Shown here: piece by piece, positions 42,969-51,714 of the stretch
Numbering within the stretch: the stretch's first letter is position 1
Layout of the letters: each line of letters opens with the position of its first letter
Assembly (NCBI RefSeq): GCF_004791025.1
Contig: NZ_SRUO01000021.1
Coordinates: 1 to 64,000, forward strand
Direction: 5' to 3'
Origin: Mesorhizobium sp. M4B.F.Ca.ET.203.01.1.1
Lineage (GTDB): Bacteria; Pseudomonadota; Alphaproteobacteria; Rhizobiales; Rhizobiaceae
DNA: 64,000 nt
Made by a program: the position numbers and the translations under genes
Notes under the pieces: generated by a model
What the model saw: only the letters and a program-made list of their open reading frames with translations
Databases searched by the model: none
Told to the model about the DNA's origin: nothing

Positions 42969-44036
42969 TCAGTTGCGCGCGACGAGCCGGCTCTTGCCGG
43001 GGGTTACGGCTACACCGACAACGTCGCCGATCTTGGCTTCGGTGCGATCCGTCACGACGATGAATTTGTGACCACCGCAGTCGACGTAGACATTGGTTGT
43101 CTGCCCCAGGGGCTCCACGAAGTCGACATTTGCAGAGGCTGCGCCTTCAACGCCGTCGCGCACGATCATGAGATGCTCGGGGCGTACGCCGACATAGAAT
43201 TGTCCCTGGGCATCGGCAAAGCTGCTTGCCCTGTCGGCGACCTCGCCGGACAGACTGTCGGCAAATGGCTGCACGGTAGCGGCGATTCCCTTCTTGCCGT
43301 CAAAGTGGGCAGGAAACAGGTTCATAGGAGGCGACCCGATAAAGTCGGCGACGAATTCGGTCCTCGGCCTGTCATAGATTTCGAGCGGGGTTGCGACCTG
43401 CACCATGTCGCCGCGGCGCATGACGGCGATCCTGTCAGCCATCGACATGGCTTCGATCTGATCGTGGGTCACGTAGACAGTGGTGATGCCGAGGCTCGTC
43501 ACGAGTTTCTTGATCTCGGTGCGCATCGTGGCTCGCAGCTTGGCATCGAGATTCGAGAGAGGCTCGTCCATCAGGAAGACACGCGGGTTACGGACCAGGG
43601 CCCGCGCCAGGGAGACGCGCTGCCTCTGCCCGCCGGAGATCTGCCCCGGTTTGCGGTCCAGATACTCGGCAATTCCCAGTTTCTCCGCGGTCGCCTGCAC
43701 CTTCTTTTTGCGCTCGCCCTCGGCAATCTTGCGCACCTTCAGCGGGAACTCGATGTTTTGGAATACCGACAGGTGCGGATAAAGTCCGTAGTCCTGGAAC
43801 GCCATCGCGATGTCGCGATGGCGAGGTTCCTCGTAGGTGACGTCGCGGCCATTGATCTTTATCTGGCCGCCGCTGGGGAGTTCCAGTCCGGCGATCATCC
43901 GCAAGGTCGTGGTCTTGCCGCAGCCGGAGGGGCCAAGCATGACGAAGAACTCGCCGTCCTTGATGTCGACCGAGACGCCGTTGACGGCGGTAAAGGCGCC
44001 AAAGCGCTTGTATACGGATTTGACTTCGATACCCAT
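42969..44036 (-). CDS. Sugar ABC transporter ATP-binding protein (UgpC/MalK type)
   Basis: 355-aa ATPase. Walker A GPSGCGKTT at 35-43, signature ISGGQRQRVSLARAL, Walker B FLMDEPLSNLD, H-loop YVTHDQIEAMSMADR, then TOBE domain with FIGSPPMNLFPA. Begins MGIEVKSVYKRFGAF with GAGGAAGAGATA before the ATG. Same operon as the permeases (44047-45827) and binding protein (45922-47223). Confidence 0.95.
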   Translation of the reverse strand: MGIEVKSVYKRFGAFTAVNGVSVDIKDGEFFVMLGPSGCGKTTTLRMIAGLELPSGGQIKINGRDVTYEEPRHRDIAMAFQDYGLYPHLSVFQNIEFPLKVRKIAEGERKKKVQATAEKLGIAEYLDRKPGQISGGQRQRVSLARALVRNPRVFLMDEPLSNLDAKLRATMRTEIKKLVTSLGITTVYVTHDQIEAMSMADRIAVMRRGDMVQVATPLEIYDRPRTEFVADFIGSPPMNLFPAHFDGKKGIAATVQPFADSLSGEVADRASSFADAQGQFYVGVRPEHLMIVRDGVEGAASANVDFVEPLGQTTNVYVDCGGHKFIVVTDRTEAKIGDVVGVAVTPGKSRLVARN

Positions 44037-44046
44037 TATCTCTTCC

Positions 44047-44889
44047 TCATCCCTTCACGGCGCCGAGGGTCAAACCCCTGACCAGGTATTTTTGCATCAA
44101 CAGCACGAGCACGACGACCGGCAACGACATCAGCACGCCCGCGGCCGATCCCAATCCCCACGAGATAGCCTTGGCCTTGATCGAGCTGGCCGCGATGACG
44201 GGCAAGGTGCGCGCTTCCGACGAGGTCAGGATGCTGGCGAGCAGGAATTCGTTCCAGGCGAACATGAAGATGATCACCATGGTCGCCGCGAGACCCGGCA
44301 AAAGCAGAGGCAAGGTTACGCGCCAGAAGCACTCGAAGCGGCTGCAGCCGTCGATGAGCGCGGCCTCTTCGATCGACTGTGGAATCTCCTGGATAAAGAC
44401 GCGCATCACCCAGACCACGAACGGCAGACCATTCAGCGTATAGACGGCGATCAACAGCCACGGCGTGTCGAAGATGCCAAGTTGCTTGGCGATGATGAAC
44501 AGCGGGATGACGCTGACCATGGGCGGCAACATGCGGATCGACAGGACTTCGAAGGCGATGAAGTTCTTGTTCTTCACGTCAAATCGGGCCAGTCCGTAGG
44601 CGGCGAGCGTGCCTGCGATCATTGCAAACAGCGTGGCCAGGCAGACGATGAAGGCGCTGTTGATCAACGCATCCATCGCGTTGAGTTCGGTGAAAAGCTT
44701 GCGAAAGCTCTCCAGTGTCGGTGAAAATATCCATTTCGGCGGATAGGCCGATATGTCGACATCCGACTTCAGCGAAGACAGCGTCATCCAGACGATCGGA
44801 AAGGCGAAGAAGGCGGTCGAGATCAGGGCCAGCAGATAGTAGCCGATACCGCTGAAGAGCGATCCACGTGGCGCAGTCGAACTCGACAT
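44047..44889 (-). CDS. Sugar ABC transporter permease (MalG type)
   Basis: 280-aa inner-membrane permease, CUT1 family. EAA loop EAALIDGCSRFECFWRVTLP; ends QKYLVRGLTLGAVKG, a frequent C-terminus of MalG-like proteins. The ATG shares TGATG with the upstream permease stop (44887-44891), so a longer open frame upstream is rejected. Partner of the MalF-type protein. Confidence 0.94.
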   Translation of the reverse strand: MSSSTAPRGSLFSGIGYYLLALISTAFFAFPIVWMTLSSLKSDVDISAYPPKWIFSPTLESFRKLFTELNAMDALINSAFIVCLATLFAMIAGTLAAYGLARFDVKNKNFIAFEVLSIRMLPPMVSVIPLFIIAKQLGIFDTPWLLIAVYTLNGLPFVVWVMRVFIQEIPQSIEEAALIDGCSRFECFWRVTLPLLLPGLAATMVIIFMFAWNEFLLASILTSSEARTLPVIAASSIKAKAISWGLGSAAGVLMSLPVVVLVLLMQKYLVRGLTLGAVKG

Positions 44890-45827
44890 CAGCGTGCCTC
44901 CTTTTCGTTCACCATGCGCATGAAGCCGGTATACTTCACGAAGATCAGAACCACGGTCAGGATGATCAGCAGCGTGATCCAGGACAGCGCGGCGCCGTAT
45001 CCGAGATTGAAGAAACGGAAATTCACGCGCGCCAGATAGACGCTGAGCAGATCGGTGGCGAAGTCGGGGCCGCCTCGGGTGATGATGTAGACGGTGTCGT
45101 AGGTTCGGATGGCGTCGACGATCCGCAGCAGGCTGGCGATGACAATCACCGGCCTGAGCATCGGCAGAGTAACCATGAAGAATGTCTGAATGGGGGATGC
45201 GCCGTCGATCGCCGCGGCCTCGAAGGGACTCTTCGGCAGCGCTGACAGGCCGGCAAAGATGATGAGGAACATAAACGGCGTCCACTGCCAGACATCGACA
45301 AGCACCATCGAAGCCATGGCGCTGGCTTTCTCGCCGGCCCAAGGCTGGGGCGGGATGCCCGCGAGGCTGAGCACGTAGTTGAGCACGCCGAGATCGGGCA
45401 TCATCATGATGCGCCAGGTGATGCCGACCGCGATCGGCGTGATCAGCATCGGCACGATGATGATGGTCCTGAGAACGGTGAAACCCCTGAGCCTGAGGTT
45501 GAAAAGCAGGGCGAGCAGAATCGCGAAGGTAAGGGACAGTCCGACCGAGAGCACCGTGAACAGCAGCGTCAGCAGGATTGAATGCAGGAACTGGGCGTCC
45601 GCGAGCGCATCCGCATAGTTGCCGAGACCGACAAATCCCTGGAACTTGTCCGGATCCGCCGGCCTATAGCCGGTGATGCTCATGTACAGTGAGTGGAGGA
45701 GTGGAAACAGACCGACGACAGTCATGATGATCATGGTCGGCGCAAGCAGGATCATGCCCGTGTAGCGCTCTCCGGCGCGCTGCGCGCGGTCGCTTGCGAT
45801 TGGCAAACTCTCTATGCTGGCTGTCAT
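44889..45827 (-). CDS. Sugar ABC transporter permease (MalF type)
   Basis: 312-aa inner-membrane permease. After a polar N-terminus (MTASIESLPIASDRAQRAGE) the first membrane span is GMILLAPTMIIMTVVGLFPL; EAA loop EAAAIDGASPIQTFFMVTLP. The ATG at 45827 is preceded by GGAGAGCAGGGAACC. An in-frame extension to 45959 lacks a good ribosome site and overlaps the binding-protein gene. Confidence 0.93.
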   Translation of the reverse strand: MTASIESLPIASDRAQRAGERYTGMILLAPTMIIMTVVGLFPLLHSLYMSITGYRPADPDKFQGFVGLGNYADALADAQFLHSILLTLLFTVLSVGLSLTFAILLALLFNLRLRGFTVLRTIIIVPMLITPIAVGITWRIMMMPDLGVLNYVLSLAGIPPQPWAGEKASAMASMVLVDVWQWTPFMFLIIFAGLSALPKSPFEAAAIDGASPIQTFFMVTLPMLRPVIVIASLLRIVDAIRTYDTVYIITRGGPDFATDLLSVYLARVNFRFFNLGYGAALSWITLLIILTVVLIFVKYTGFMRMVNEKEAR

Positions 45828-45921
45828 GGTTCCCTGCTCTCCAGGGCGCACGCGGGCATAGGCTCGCGGCGCGTTCCTGTTCAACGACGGTCGGATATCC
45901 CGACGCACCGGTGCGGCGACT

Positions 45922-47223
45922 TCAGCCCTTGATGAGCTTTGCCACTCGATCAACGGCATCGACCATGGCGGTCTTGGGCGTCTTTCGCCCGGTCACGCCC
46001 GCGAGGACCTCCTCGTAGATCGCCCGCTGCACTTCCACCGCGTTGGTGAGGCGGTACGGCGGGATAGCGATCGGTTGCGTGCCGCGGGTCTTGAAATCCT
46101 CAAAGACGTGAAGTCCGGGGATCTTCTTGATCATCTCGGGATTGTCCAGATCCGGCTTGTAGCAAATCGACGTTTCGCCAGCTTCCGAGAAATATTTGTA
46201 GCCACCATCGGCAAGCCAGGCCAGGAACTTGTAGCCTTCGGCCTGTTTCTTGCTCGAGGCATTCAACACCACGGTCCAGCCGCCAATCATCGACTGCTGG
46301 AACTTCTCCGTGGGCGCCACGGCGTAACCGAACTTGCCGGCGTGCGGTCCACTCTCAATTCCGGAGAGCGCGTCCGACCAGGATATGATCATGGCTGCCG
46401 TGCCTTGGCCGATCGCCGACTGGCCTTCCGGATAGTCGAAGCCGGACACGCCCTGCGGGCAATACTGCAAGACCTCCTTCAGCCGCTCGATGGCATGCTC
46501 GCCCTGCCGTTCCGAATTGAAGACGGGTTCGTTGGCATCGTTGAAACAACCGTCATCCGTGGGCGCAAGCTTCGTCATACCCATGACACGGGTCATCCAG
46601 TCGCCGGACATGTGGGCGTCCTGCCCTCCCAGACACAGCGTGTTTCCGGCCACATCCGAACTGTGCAGCTTCTTGGCGGCCGCGACATACTCGTCCCAGG
46701 TGACAGGCACCTTGTCGATGCCAGCCTTCTCGAACAGGTCCCGGCGATAGATGAATACTGGAATTGTCATGGCGAGCGGCAGGCCGTAGTGCTTGCCCTG
46801 ATAGATCGAGTACTGGAGCGATCCTTCGGTGACGTTCCCGTAGTTGATGTCGGGAAGGCCCGGCGTCGCAGCCTTGATGTCTTCCATCGTCGGCGCCCAC
46901 TTATTGCGCTGCGGCTGGCGAACCCAGAGGCTGTCGGTGGTGATGATGTCGAACGTCTCGGAGCCCTGCGAGAGCTCGATCAGCATCTTTTCATAGTGCG
47001 ACTCATAGGGATTGGACTCGCCGGTGATCTTTGCGCCCGTGTAGGCCTTCGCCACCTGGTCAGTCAGGGCCCCGGCCCACACCGAGTTGCTGTTGAGGAT
47101 GTTGAGCGTCACCTCCTCCGCATAGGCCGACGAGGCGCGATACGCCGCCATCGCCGCGGCAAGACCGGCGGAAGCCTTCAAAAAGTCGCGACGGGAAAAG
47201 GGCAGTCTGATCGGGTCGGTCAC
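45922..47223 (-). CDS. Sugar ABC transporter substrate-binding protein with twin-arginine-like leader
   Basis: 433-aa periplasmic binding protein (family 1). The leader carries SRRDFLKASAGLAAAMAAYR, a twin-arginine (Tat) signal, with cleavage near AYA-EE (about residue 36). The start is a GTG at 47223 with GGAGGAG eight bases upstream; an open frame reaching further upstream passes through the operator and is not used. The core GESNPYESHYEKMLIELSQG and FDIITTDSLWV is typical of sugar binders. First gene of the importer operon, under a LacI-type operator. Confidence 0.92.
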   Translation of the reverse strand: MTDPIRLPFSRRDFLKASAGLAAAMAAYRASSAYAEEVTLNILNSNSVWAGALTDQVAKAYTGAKITGESNPYESHYEKMLIELSQGSETFDIITTDSLWVRQPQRNKWAPTMEDIKAATPGLPDINYGNVTEGSLQYSIYQGKHYGLPLAMTIPVFIYRRDLFEKAGIDKVPVTWDEYVAAAKKLHSSDVAGNTLCLGGQDAHMSGDWMTRVMGMTKLAPTDDGCFNDANEPVFNSERQGEHAIERLKEVLQYCPQGVSGFDYPEGQSAIGQGTAAMIISWSDALSGIESGPHAGKFGYAVAPTEKFQQSMIGGWTVVLNASSKKQAEGYKFLAWLADGGYKYFSEAGETSICYKPDLDNPEMIKKIPGLHVFEDFKTRGTQPIAIPPYRLTNAVEVQRAIYEEVLAGVTGRKTPKTAMVDAVDRVAKLIKG

Positions 47224-47284
47224 TTGTTGCTCCTCCTGTTTTGATGCAAGGCGAACCGAGTACGCCTTAGCGTTCCCAAATCGT

Positions 47285-47298
47285 GTAAACGTTTTCAT
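47285..47298. promoter_or_regulatory. LacI-type operator of the importer operon
   Basis: Minus strand ATGAAAACGTTTAC(A), overlapping a GAAAAT -10 box that stands 17 bp from TTGACA (47320-47325). Typical repressor geometry. Confidence 0.8.
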
Positions 47299-47318
47299 TT
47301 TCATGACCCAGCACCCCC

Positions 47319-47325
47319 TTGTCAA
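47319..47325. promoter_or_regulatory. Overlapping -35 boxes of divergent promoters
   Basis: CTTGTCAAG is palindromic, so TTGTCA (+, 47319-47324) and TTGACA (-, 47320-47325) share the same bases. Matching -10 boxes lie at 47341-47346 (TATGAA, +) and 47297-47302 (GAAAAT, -), each covered by an operator. Confidence 0.55.
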
Positions 47326-47342
47326 GCGCCAATCTTGAAATA

Positions 47343-47356
47343 TGAAAACGATTTCA
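47343..47356. promoter_or_regulatory. LacI-type operator of the regulator gene
   Basis: TGAAAACGATTTCA overlaps the TATGAA -10 box of the LacI gene, implying autoregulation. Confidence 0.8.
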
Positions 47357-47443
47357 CCTGAAGCGCTTTATGACTTGTCAAGCCGGGCGAAGTCGAAGAC
47401 AAAGGCTGAAGGTCGGTGAAACCAACGATCACGGTGGCGGCGT

Positions 47444-48514
47444 ATGCCCGGTAAAAAGACGAAACAGTCAAAGCTCAAGAAACGAGCTGGCGTGTTCGAT
47501 GTCGCCCGGGAGGCGGGCGTATCTGTCGCGACAGTGTCGAGAGCCTTCAACCTGCCCGATCTCGTCAGCGAGGATGTGCGCCGGCGTGTGCTGGCGATTT
47601 CGCAACGCCTCGGTTACGCCGCCAATCCTGCCGCCAAGGCGCTTCGGTCGCGTAAGACACACATTGTCGGGGCCGCCATTCCCACCCTCGACTACGCTAT
47701 CTTTGCAAAGATGATCAATCACTTCCAGGATACGTTCGCTCAGCATGGCTACATCACGATTGTCGCCACGACAGGTTTCGAGCACGCCAACGTGTTCGAG
47801 AAGGTCAAGACGCTGGTCGATCGCGGCGCCGAAGCGCTGCTGCTGGTTGGGGCGATAGAGGATCCGGCACTGGTGCGCTACCTGAAGGAGCCGCATATAC
47901 CGGTCGTCACGACCTACTCGTATATCCCCGAAGAGATCGTGCCCTGTATCGGCTTTGACAACTACGCCGCCACCCAGAGCGCGATGGAATACCTCGCGGA
48001 TCTTGGCCACAGAAATTTTGCCATGATTGCTGGCAGCCCGAAGGGCAGCGATCGTCAGCGCACCAGAATTGCCGCCTACAAGGATTTCATAGGGGCGAGA
48101 CAACTGGAGGGCGAGGAGAACATCATTATTCGCGACTTTACCATCCGCGACGGCGCCGAAGCGATGCGCGCCCTGCTGGTCAAATATCCCGACACAACCG
48201 CACTGGTCTGCAATACCGACGTGGTTGCCTTCGGCGCCCTAAGCGAAAGCCGCCGGCTTGGGATTCGCATTCCACAGGACATCTCCGTCGTGGGCTTCGA
48301 CGACGCAGAGTATGCCGCACAGTTGGACCCTCCGCTGACGACGATTGCCGTGCCCGCCGAGGAAATGGGACGCCTGAGCGCCGAGATGCTCCACATGTCG
48401 CTTTCCACAGGAGAGTCTCCTCGCTTTGTGCGGCTGGACTCTCAATTGATCGTGAGAAAATCGGCTTGCCCCCCGCGAGGCCTGAAGCAACTGCGCCTCG
48501 CCAGCGCCGTGTAG
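47444..48514 (+). CDS. LacI-family transcriptional regulator
   Basis: 356-aa regulator. HTH AGVFDVAREAGVSVATVSRA with hinge-helix region NPAAKALRSRKTHIVGAAIP, then a sugar-binding-like sensor domain (RGAEALLLVGAIEDPALVRY, VVGFDDAEYAAQLDPPLTTI). Divergent from the importer operon. Three TGAAAACGWTTWCA sites, at its own promoter, the importer promoter and the DapA-like operon promoter, are the likely targets, and the two GTAAACGTTTAC sites near 32 kb may be too. Effector unknown. Confidence 0.94.
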   Translation: MPGKKTKQSKLKKRAGVFDVAREAGVSVATVSRAFNLPDLVSEDVRRRVLAISQRLGYAANPAAKALRSRKTHIVGAAIPTLDYAIFAKMINHFQDTFAQHGYITIVATTGFEHANVFEKVKTLVDRGAEALLLVGAIEDPALVRYLKEPHIPVVTTYSYIPEEIVPCIGFDNYAATQSAMEYLADLGHRNFAMIAGSPKGSDRQRTRIAAYKDFIGARQLEGEENIIIRDFTIRDGAEAMRALLVKYPDTTALVCNTDVVAFGALSESRRLGIRIPQDISVVGFDDAEYAAQLDPPLTTIAVPAEEMGRLSAEMLHMSLSTGESPRFVRLDSQLIVRKSACPPRGLKQLRLASAV

Positions 48515-48532
48515 ACCATTGCCGCTGCTGCC

Positions 48533-49225
48533 ATGGGAAACATCGCAATGAAGAGGCAAGGCGTGCCCCCTAAGACAGTTCTCCCGGCCCGCCCTTCGGC
48601 GATAATCTTCGATTTCGACGGCGTCATCTTGGATTCAGCCGAGATCAAGGCTCAGGCTTTTGCGGAGATCTATTCCGAGAAAGGCGAAGAATGGGCTGCT
48701 TTCATCCTGGATTATCAGCGCAAGCATGGAGGCGTATCTCGTCGAGAAAAGTTCAAACATTTTGACAAAACGATGCTCGGCCAGGAACCGACCGAGGAGA
48801 GACTTTCTTTCCTGTCACAAAGGTTCACGGATATCGTTTTCAAGAAGGTACTTTCCGCACCTTTCATCCCCGGGGCCAGATCGCTGCTGGACGCCGCTCG
48901 CGGTCCCTCCCGGCTTTTTGTCGTCTCGGGTACGCCGCATGGAGAGTTGGTCGAGATCGTCCGACAACGCGACCTGAACCCCTATTTCGAAATCGTCATC
49001 GGTGCGCCTACCAGAAAGCATGAGGCCTTCACCGGGATCCTTGCCTTGGGCCTTGCCCGGGAAACGGTGGTGGCTGTCGGTGATTCCATCACCGAGTGTT
49101 CGGCGGCGATCGAACTGGGAATCCCGTTCCTCGGAATCCGCAACGGCCCGTCACCAACGAATTTCCCGGAAGGAGTCCTGTCCCTTCCCGACCTGACAGA
49201 TGCTACCCGTCTGCTTGGATTTTGA
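48533..49225 (+). CDS. HAD-superfamily phosphatase/phosphoglucomutase-like hydrolase
   Basis: 230-aa HAD hydrolase. Nucleophile and acid aspartates D27 and D29 in IIFDFDGVILDS, motif 2 serine in LFVVSGTPHGEL, and motif 4 region VVAVGDSITECSAA. A helical cap lies between residues 35 and 110. Starts at 48533 or the in-frame ATG at 48548; it is 18 bp after the LacI gene, so co-transcribed. Could dephosphorylate a sugar phosphate in the pathway; phosphonatase/beta-phosphoglucomutase-like relatives share the pattern. Confidence 0.87.
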   Translation: MGNIAMKRQGVPPKTVLPARPSAIIFDFDGVILDSAEIKAQAFAEIYSEKGEEWAAFILDYQRKHGGVSRREKFKHFDKTMLGQEPTEERLSFLSQRFTDIVFKKVLSAPFIPGARSLLDAARGPSRLFVVSGTPHGELVEIVRQRDLNPYFEIVIGAPTRKHEAFTGILALGLARETVVAVGDSITECSAAIELGIPFLGIRNGPSPTNFPEGVLSLPDLTDATRLLGF

Positions 49226-50034
49226 AGTCCACTCAGTACGTCACTCCCCACTTTCATTGATATCGTGCTTGCCAACCCGGCTTTGTGGCTGCGAGTGCCT
49301 CACGCGGGGCCGTTTGCCCTTCAAGCCGAGACGGCGTTCGAGAGACCCGCAAACTCGGCGCTGTTGCCGAAGCAAGCATCCGTGGGCATTACCTTCGCGC
49401 CGGGCCGGCTGGCCAACAACGCACTGTGCATGCGATGGCGCGCGCGCCACAGGGCCGCCCCGCTCTCCTCTGGCCCAGCGAAACTCGCCTCCGCCCATTT
49501 CGGCGGATTTCGCCCCGACAGTGGCTATCTGTTCGGCAACAGCTTGGGGCGCGCCAGCGAATTCGAAAAACAAGGTAGGCCGTATTCATAATCGAGCTTG
49601 AAGTAGTCGACGCATGCCGGCATGGCGGGCTCGTCCATCAGCTCCGCTCGCGCAATCGGCAATGCAAGTTGAATAATTTGAGGCACCGTGGCGACCGCAG
49701 CCTTCAGCGAAGGATAGCCGCACACCGCGACGGTCTCTTCTGGGACGCCATGAACGCGGATGGTGAGTTGTGTGATTACGCCGAGAGTGCCTTCGGACCC
49801 GATGAAGAGCTTGGTCAGGTCGTAGCCGGTCGATTACGCGCCCCGTGCTAGCGGCTCTTTTGGCGCACTCCTTTCGGAAAGTGCGCCTCCTCCTTGTCAG
49901 CGCGGGTGTCCATTCAGTCAGAAACTGGAGGAGCGTCACTGCGGTCTGCGGAACCGTGTTGTGCGGTTTGGCAAAAGAGGGTCAGGCTTGCACCGCGTCG
50001 GCCTGACGCGCATCACACGCGTTAGCCAGGATCA
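49226..50034. other. Gap holding the oxidase remnant and an inverted repeat
   Basis: Besides the FAD-oxidase remnant (49310-49834), GGCGCACT-N10-AGTGCGCC at 49862-49887 forms a perfect 8-bp stem without a T tract. No intact gene is supported. Confidence 0.5.
49310..49834 (-). pseudogene. Decayed FAD-linked oxidase (D-lactate dehydrogenase/GlcD type), C-terminal part
   Basis: Reading the minus strand through at least two frameshifts rebuilds a D-lactate dehydrogenase segment: GYDLTKLFIGSEGTLGVITQ (49834 on), CGYPSLKAAVATVPQII, DEPAMPACVDYFKLDYE, then (next frame) FFEFAGAPQAVAEQIATVGA, then (third frame) GAALWRARHRMHSALLASRP and GAKVMPTDACFGNSAE. The N-terminal FAD half is missing. It lies downstream of the GMC gene in the same direction, so it may be the lost last gene of the PotABCD-type operon. 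Confidence 0.8.
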
Positions 50035-51630
50035 TCAAAGATCGTTGCGGCTGCGGCGGAGGAAATCGGCGGCGCGCTCGCCGACCATGATCGCTGGCGC
50101 ATTGGTGTTGCCGGACGGCACGGTTGGCATGACGGAAGCGTCGGCGACGCGCAGCCCCGAAACGCCGTGGACACGCAATTGGCCGTCGACGACAGCCCTG
50201 GCGTCCTTGCCGATCCTGCACGTGCCGGTCGGATGCAATGCGCCTTGCGCCATTTCCTTGACGTAGTGGCGGTAGTCGTCCATCGATCGCATTTGCCGGC
50301 CAGGGTGCGTCTCGCGCCTGATTAGGGGCTCCAGCAGCGACTGGCTCATGATCTTCTGGCCGAGGCGCACGCCTTGGGCCATGGTGTCGAGATCATAGGG
50401 GTCCGACAGATAGTTCGGCTGGATGCGCGGAGGATCGACCGGGTCGGCCGAGCGCAGTTCGACGAAGCCGCGTGAGCGCGGCCGGATCTGGCAGGCGTTG
50501 AGTGTGCAGCCATAGCCGCTCTCTACTGGCGCGACGCCGTCCTCGACCCCCGAGCCGGCGAGGAAGGCGAACTGGATGTCGGGGTGCGGATCGTCTGAAT
50601 TGACCCGCCAGAAGGCGCCGCCTTCGATGATGTTCGAGCAGACCGGACCTTTGCGGAAAAGCGCATATTGCAGCCCCGCCCAAGCCTTCCAATGCAGCTT
50701 TTTGTACTTGTCGTAACCGTGTGGGCCGTTTAGCTCATAGATCAGATAGACATCCATGTGATCCTGGAGGCCCCGGCCAACGCCGGGCAGGTCATGAACC
50801 ACCGGAATGCCCAGCTGGGCCAGATGCGCGGCCGGGCCAATCCCTGAGAGTTGCAGCAGCCGGGGCGAATTGATGGCGCCTGCCGACACGATCACCTCGC
50901 GTTCGGCCTTCGCCACGATGCGGACGCCGCCGCGCATATACTCAACGCCGACAGCCCGTTTGCCGTCAAAGAGGATGCGCAGGGCGCGGCTGCTGGTCTG
51001 TACGGAGAGATTGCGCCGCCTGCGCGCCGGTCTCAGGTAGCATACGGCCGCGCTGGCACGGCGGCCGTTGCGCAGCGTGAGCTGGTAGAGGCCCGAGCCC
51101 GCCTGCTCGCCACCGTTGAAGTCAGCGACATAGGGAATACCGGCCTGTTGGCAGGCCTGCAGCCAAGTCCTGGTCAACGGGCTGACATGCTCGGGACTGG
51201 ATACGTGTTGAGGTCCGCCGCGCGCATGCGCTGGGCCTGCCAGCGTGTCGTTATCTTCCGCCTTCAAGAAGAACGGCAGCACATCTGCGTAGGACCATCC
51301 TTCGGCGCCGTTGGCTGCCCAGCCGTCATAGTCGGAGGGGATGCCGCGCACATAGAGCATGGCATTGACCGATGAGCCGCCGCCCAGCACTCGCGCCTGC
51401 ACCATGGTCGGCGGACGGGCTTTCGGGTTTCCGGCTGTGACTTCCTGCTCGAAGCGTTGCAGCAAATTGCCGGTCGCCGTCTTGTAGACCGTTGCAGGCA
51501 GATGGATCGCGATGTGTCGGTCTTCCGGGCCTTCTTCGAGAAGGAGCACGGATGTAGCGGGGTCTTCGGAAAGGCGTGAGGCGACGACGCATCCGGCCGA
51601 GCCGCCCCCGATCACGATGTAGTCGGGCAT
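50035..51630 (-). CDS. GMC-family FAD oxidoreductase
   Basis: 531-aa flavoenzyme, alcohol dehydrogenase-like. FAD motif DYIVIGGGSAGCVVASRLSE, signature 1 ARVLGGGSSVNAMLYVRG, signature 2 GAINSPRLLQLSGIGP, and active-site His in ALHPTGTCRIG with Asn in NTNAPAIMVGE. It starts 85 bp after the binding-protein gene of a PotABCD-like importer, so it probably oxidises the imported compound or its product. Choline dehydrogenase-like in pattern, substrate unknown. Confidence 0.92.
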   Translation of the reverse strand: MPDYIVIGGGSAGCVVASRLSEDPATSVLLLEEGPEDRHIAIHLPATVYKTATGNLLQRFEQEVTAGNPKARPPTMVQARVLGGGSSVNAMLYVRGIPSDYDGWAANGAEGWSYADVLPFFLKAEDNDTLAGPAHARGGPQHVSSPEHVSPLTRTWLQACQQAGIPYVADFNGGEQAGSGLYQLTLRNGRRASAAVCYLRPARRRRNLSVQTSSRALRILFDGKRAVGVEYMRGGVRIVAKAEREVIVSAGAINSPRLLQLSGIGPAAHLAQLGIPVVHDLPGVGRGLQDHMDVYLIYELNGPHGYDKYKKLHWKAWAGLQYALFRKGPVCSNIIEGGAFWRVNSDDPHPDIQFAFLAGSGVEDGVAPVESGYGCTLNACQIRPRSRGFVELRSADPVDPPRIQPNYLSDPYDLDTMAQGVRLGQKIMSQSLLEPLIRRETHPGRQMRSMDDYRHYVKEMAQGALHPTGTCRIGKDARAVVDGQLRVHGVSGLRVADASVMPTVPSGNTNAPAIMVGERAADFLRRSRNDL

Positions 51631-51714
51631 CTGCTATCCGTTAAGAGACAGCGAGGCGGCGCAGGACGAGGCCGCCTCACTATGCGGGCATAAGAGGAAA
51701 GAGCGAGGCGCCGG

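Noticed and set aside
49862..49887. 8-bp inverted repeat as a terminator
   Set aside because: No T tract on either strand and no intact gene ends there.
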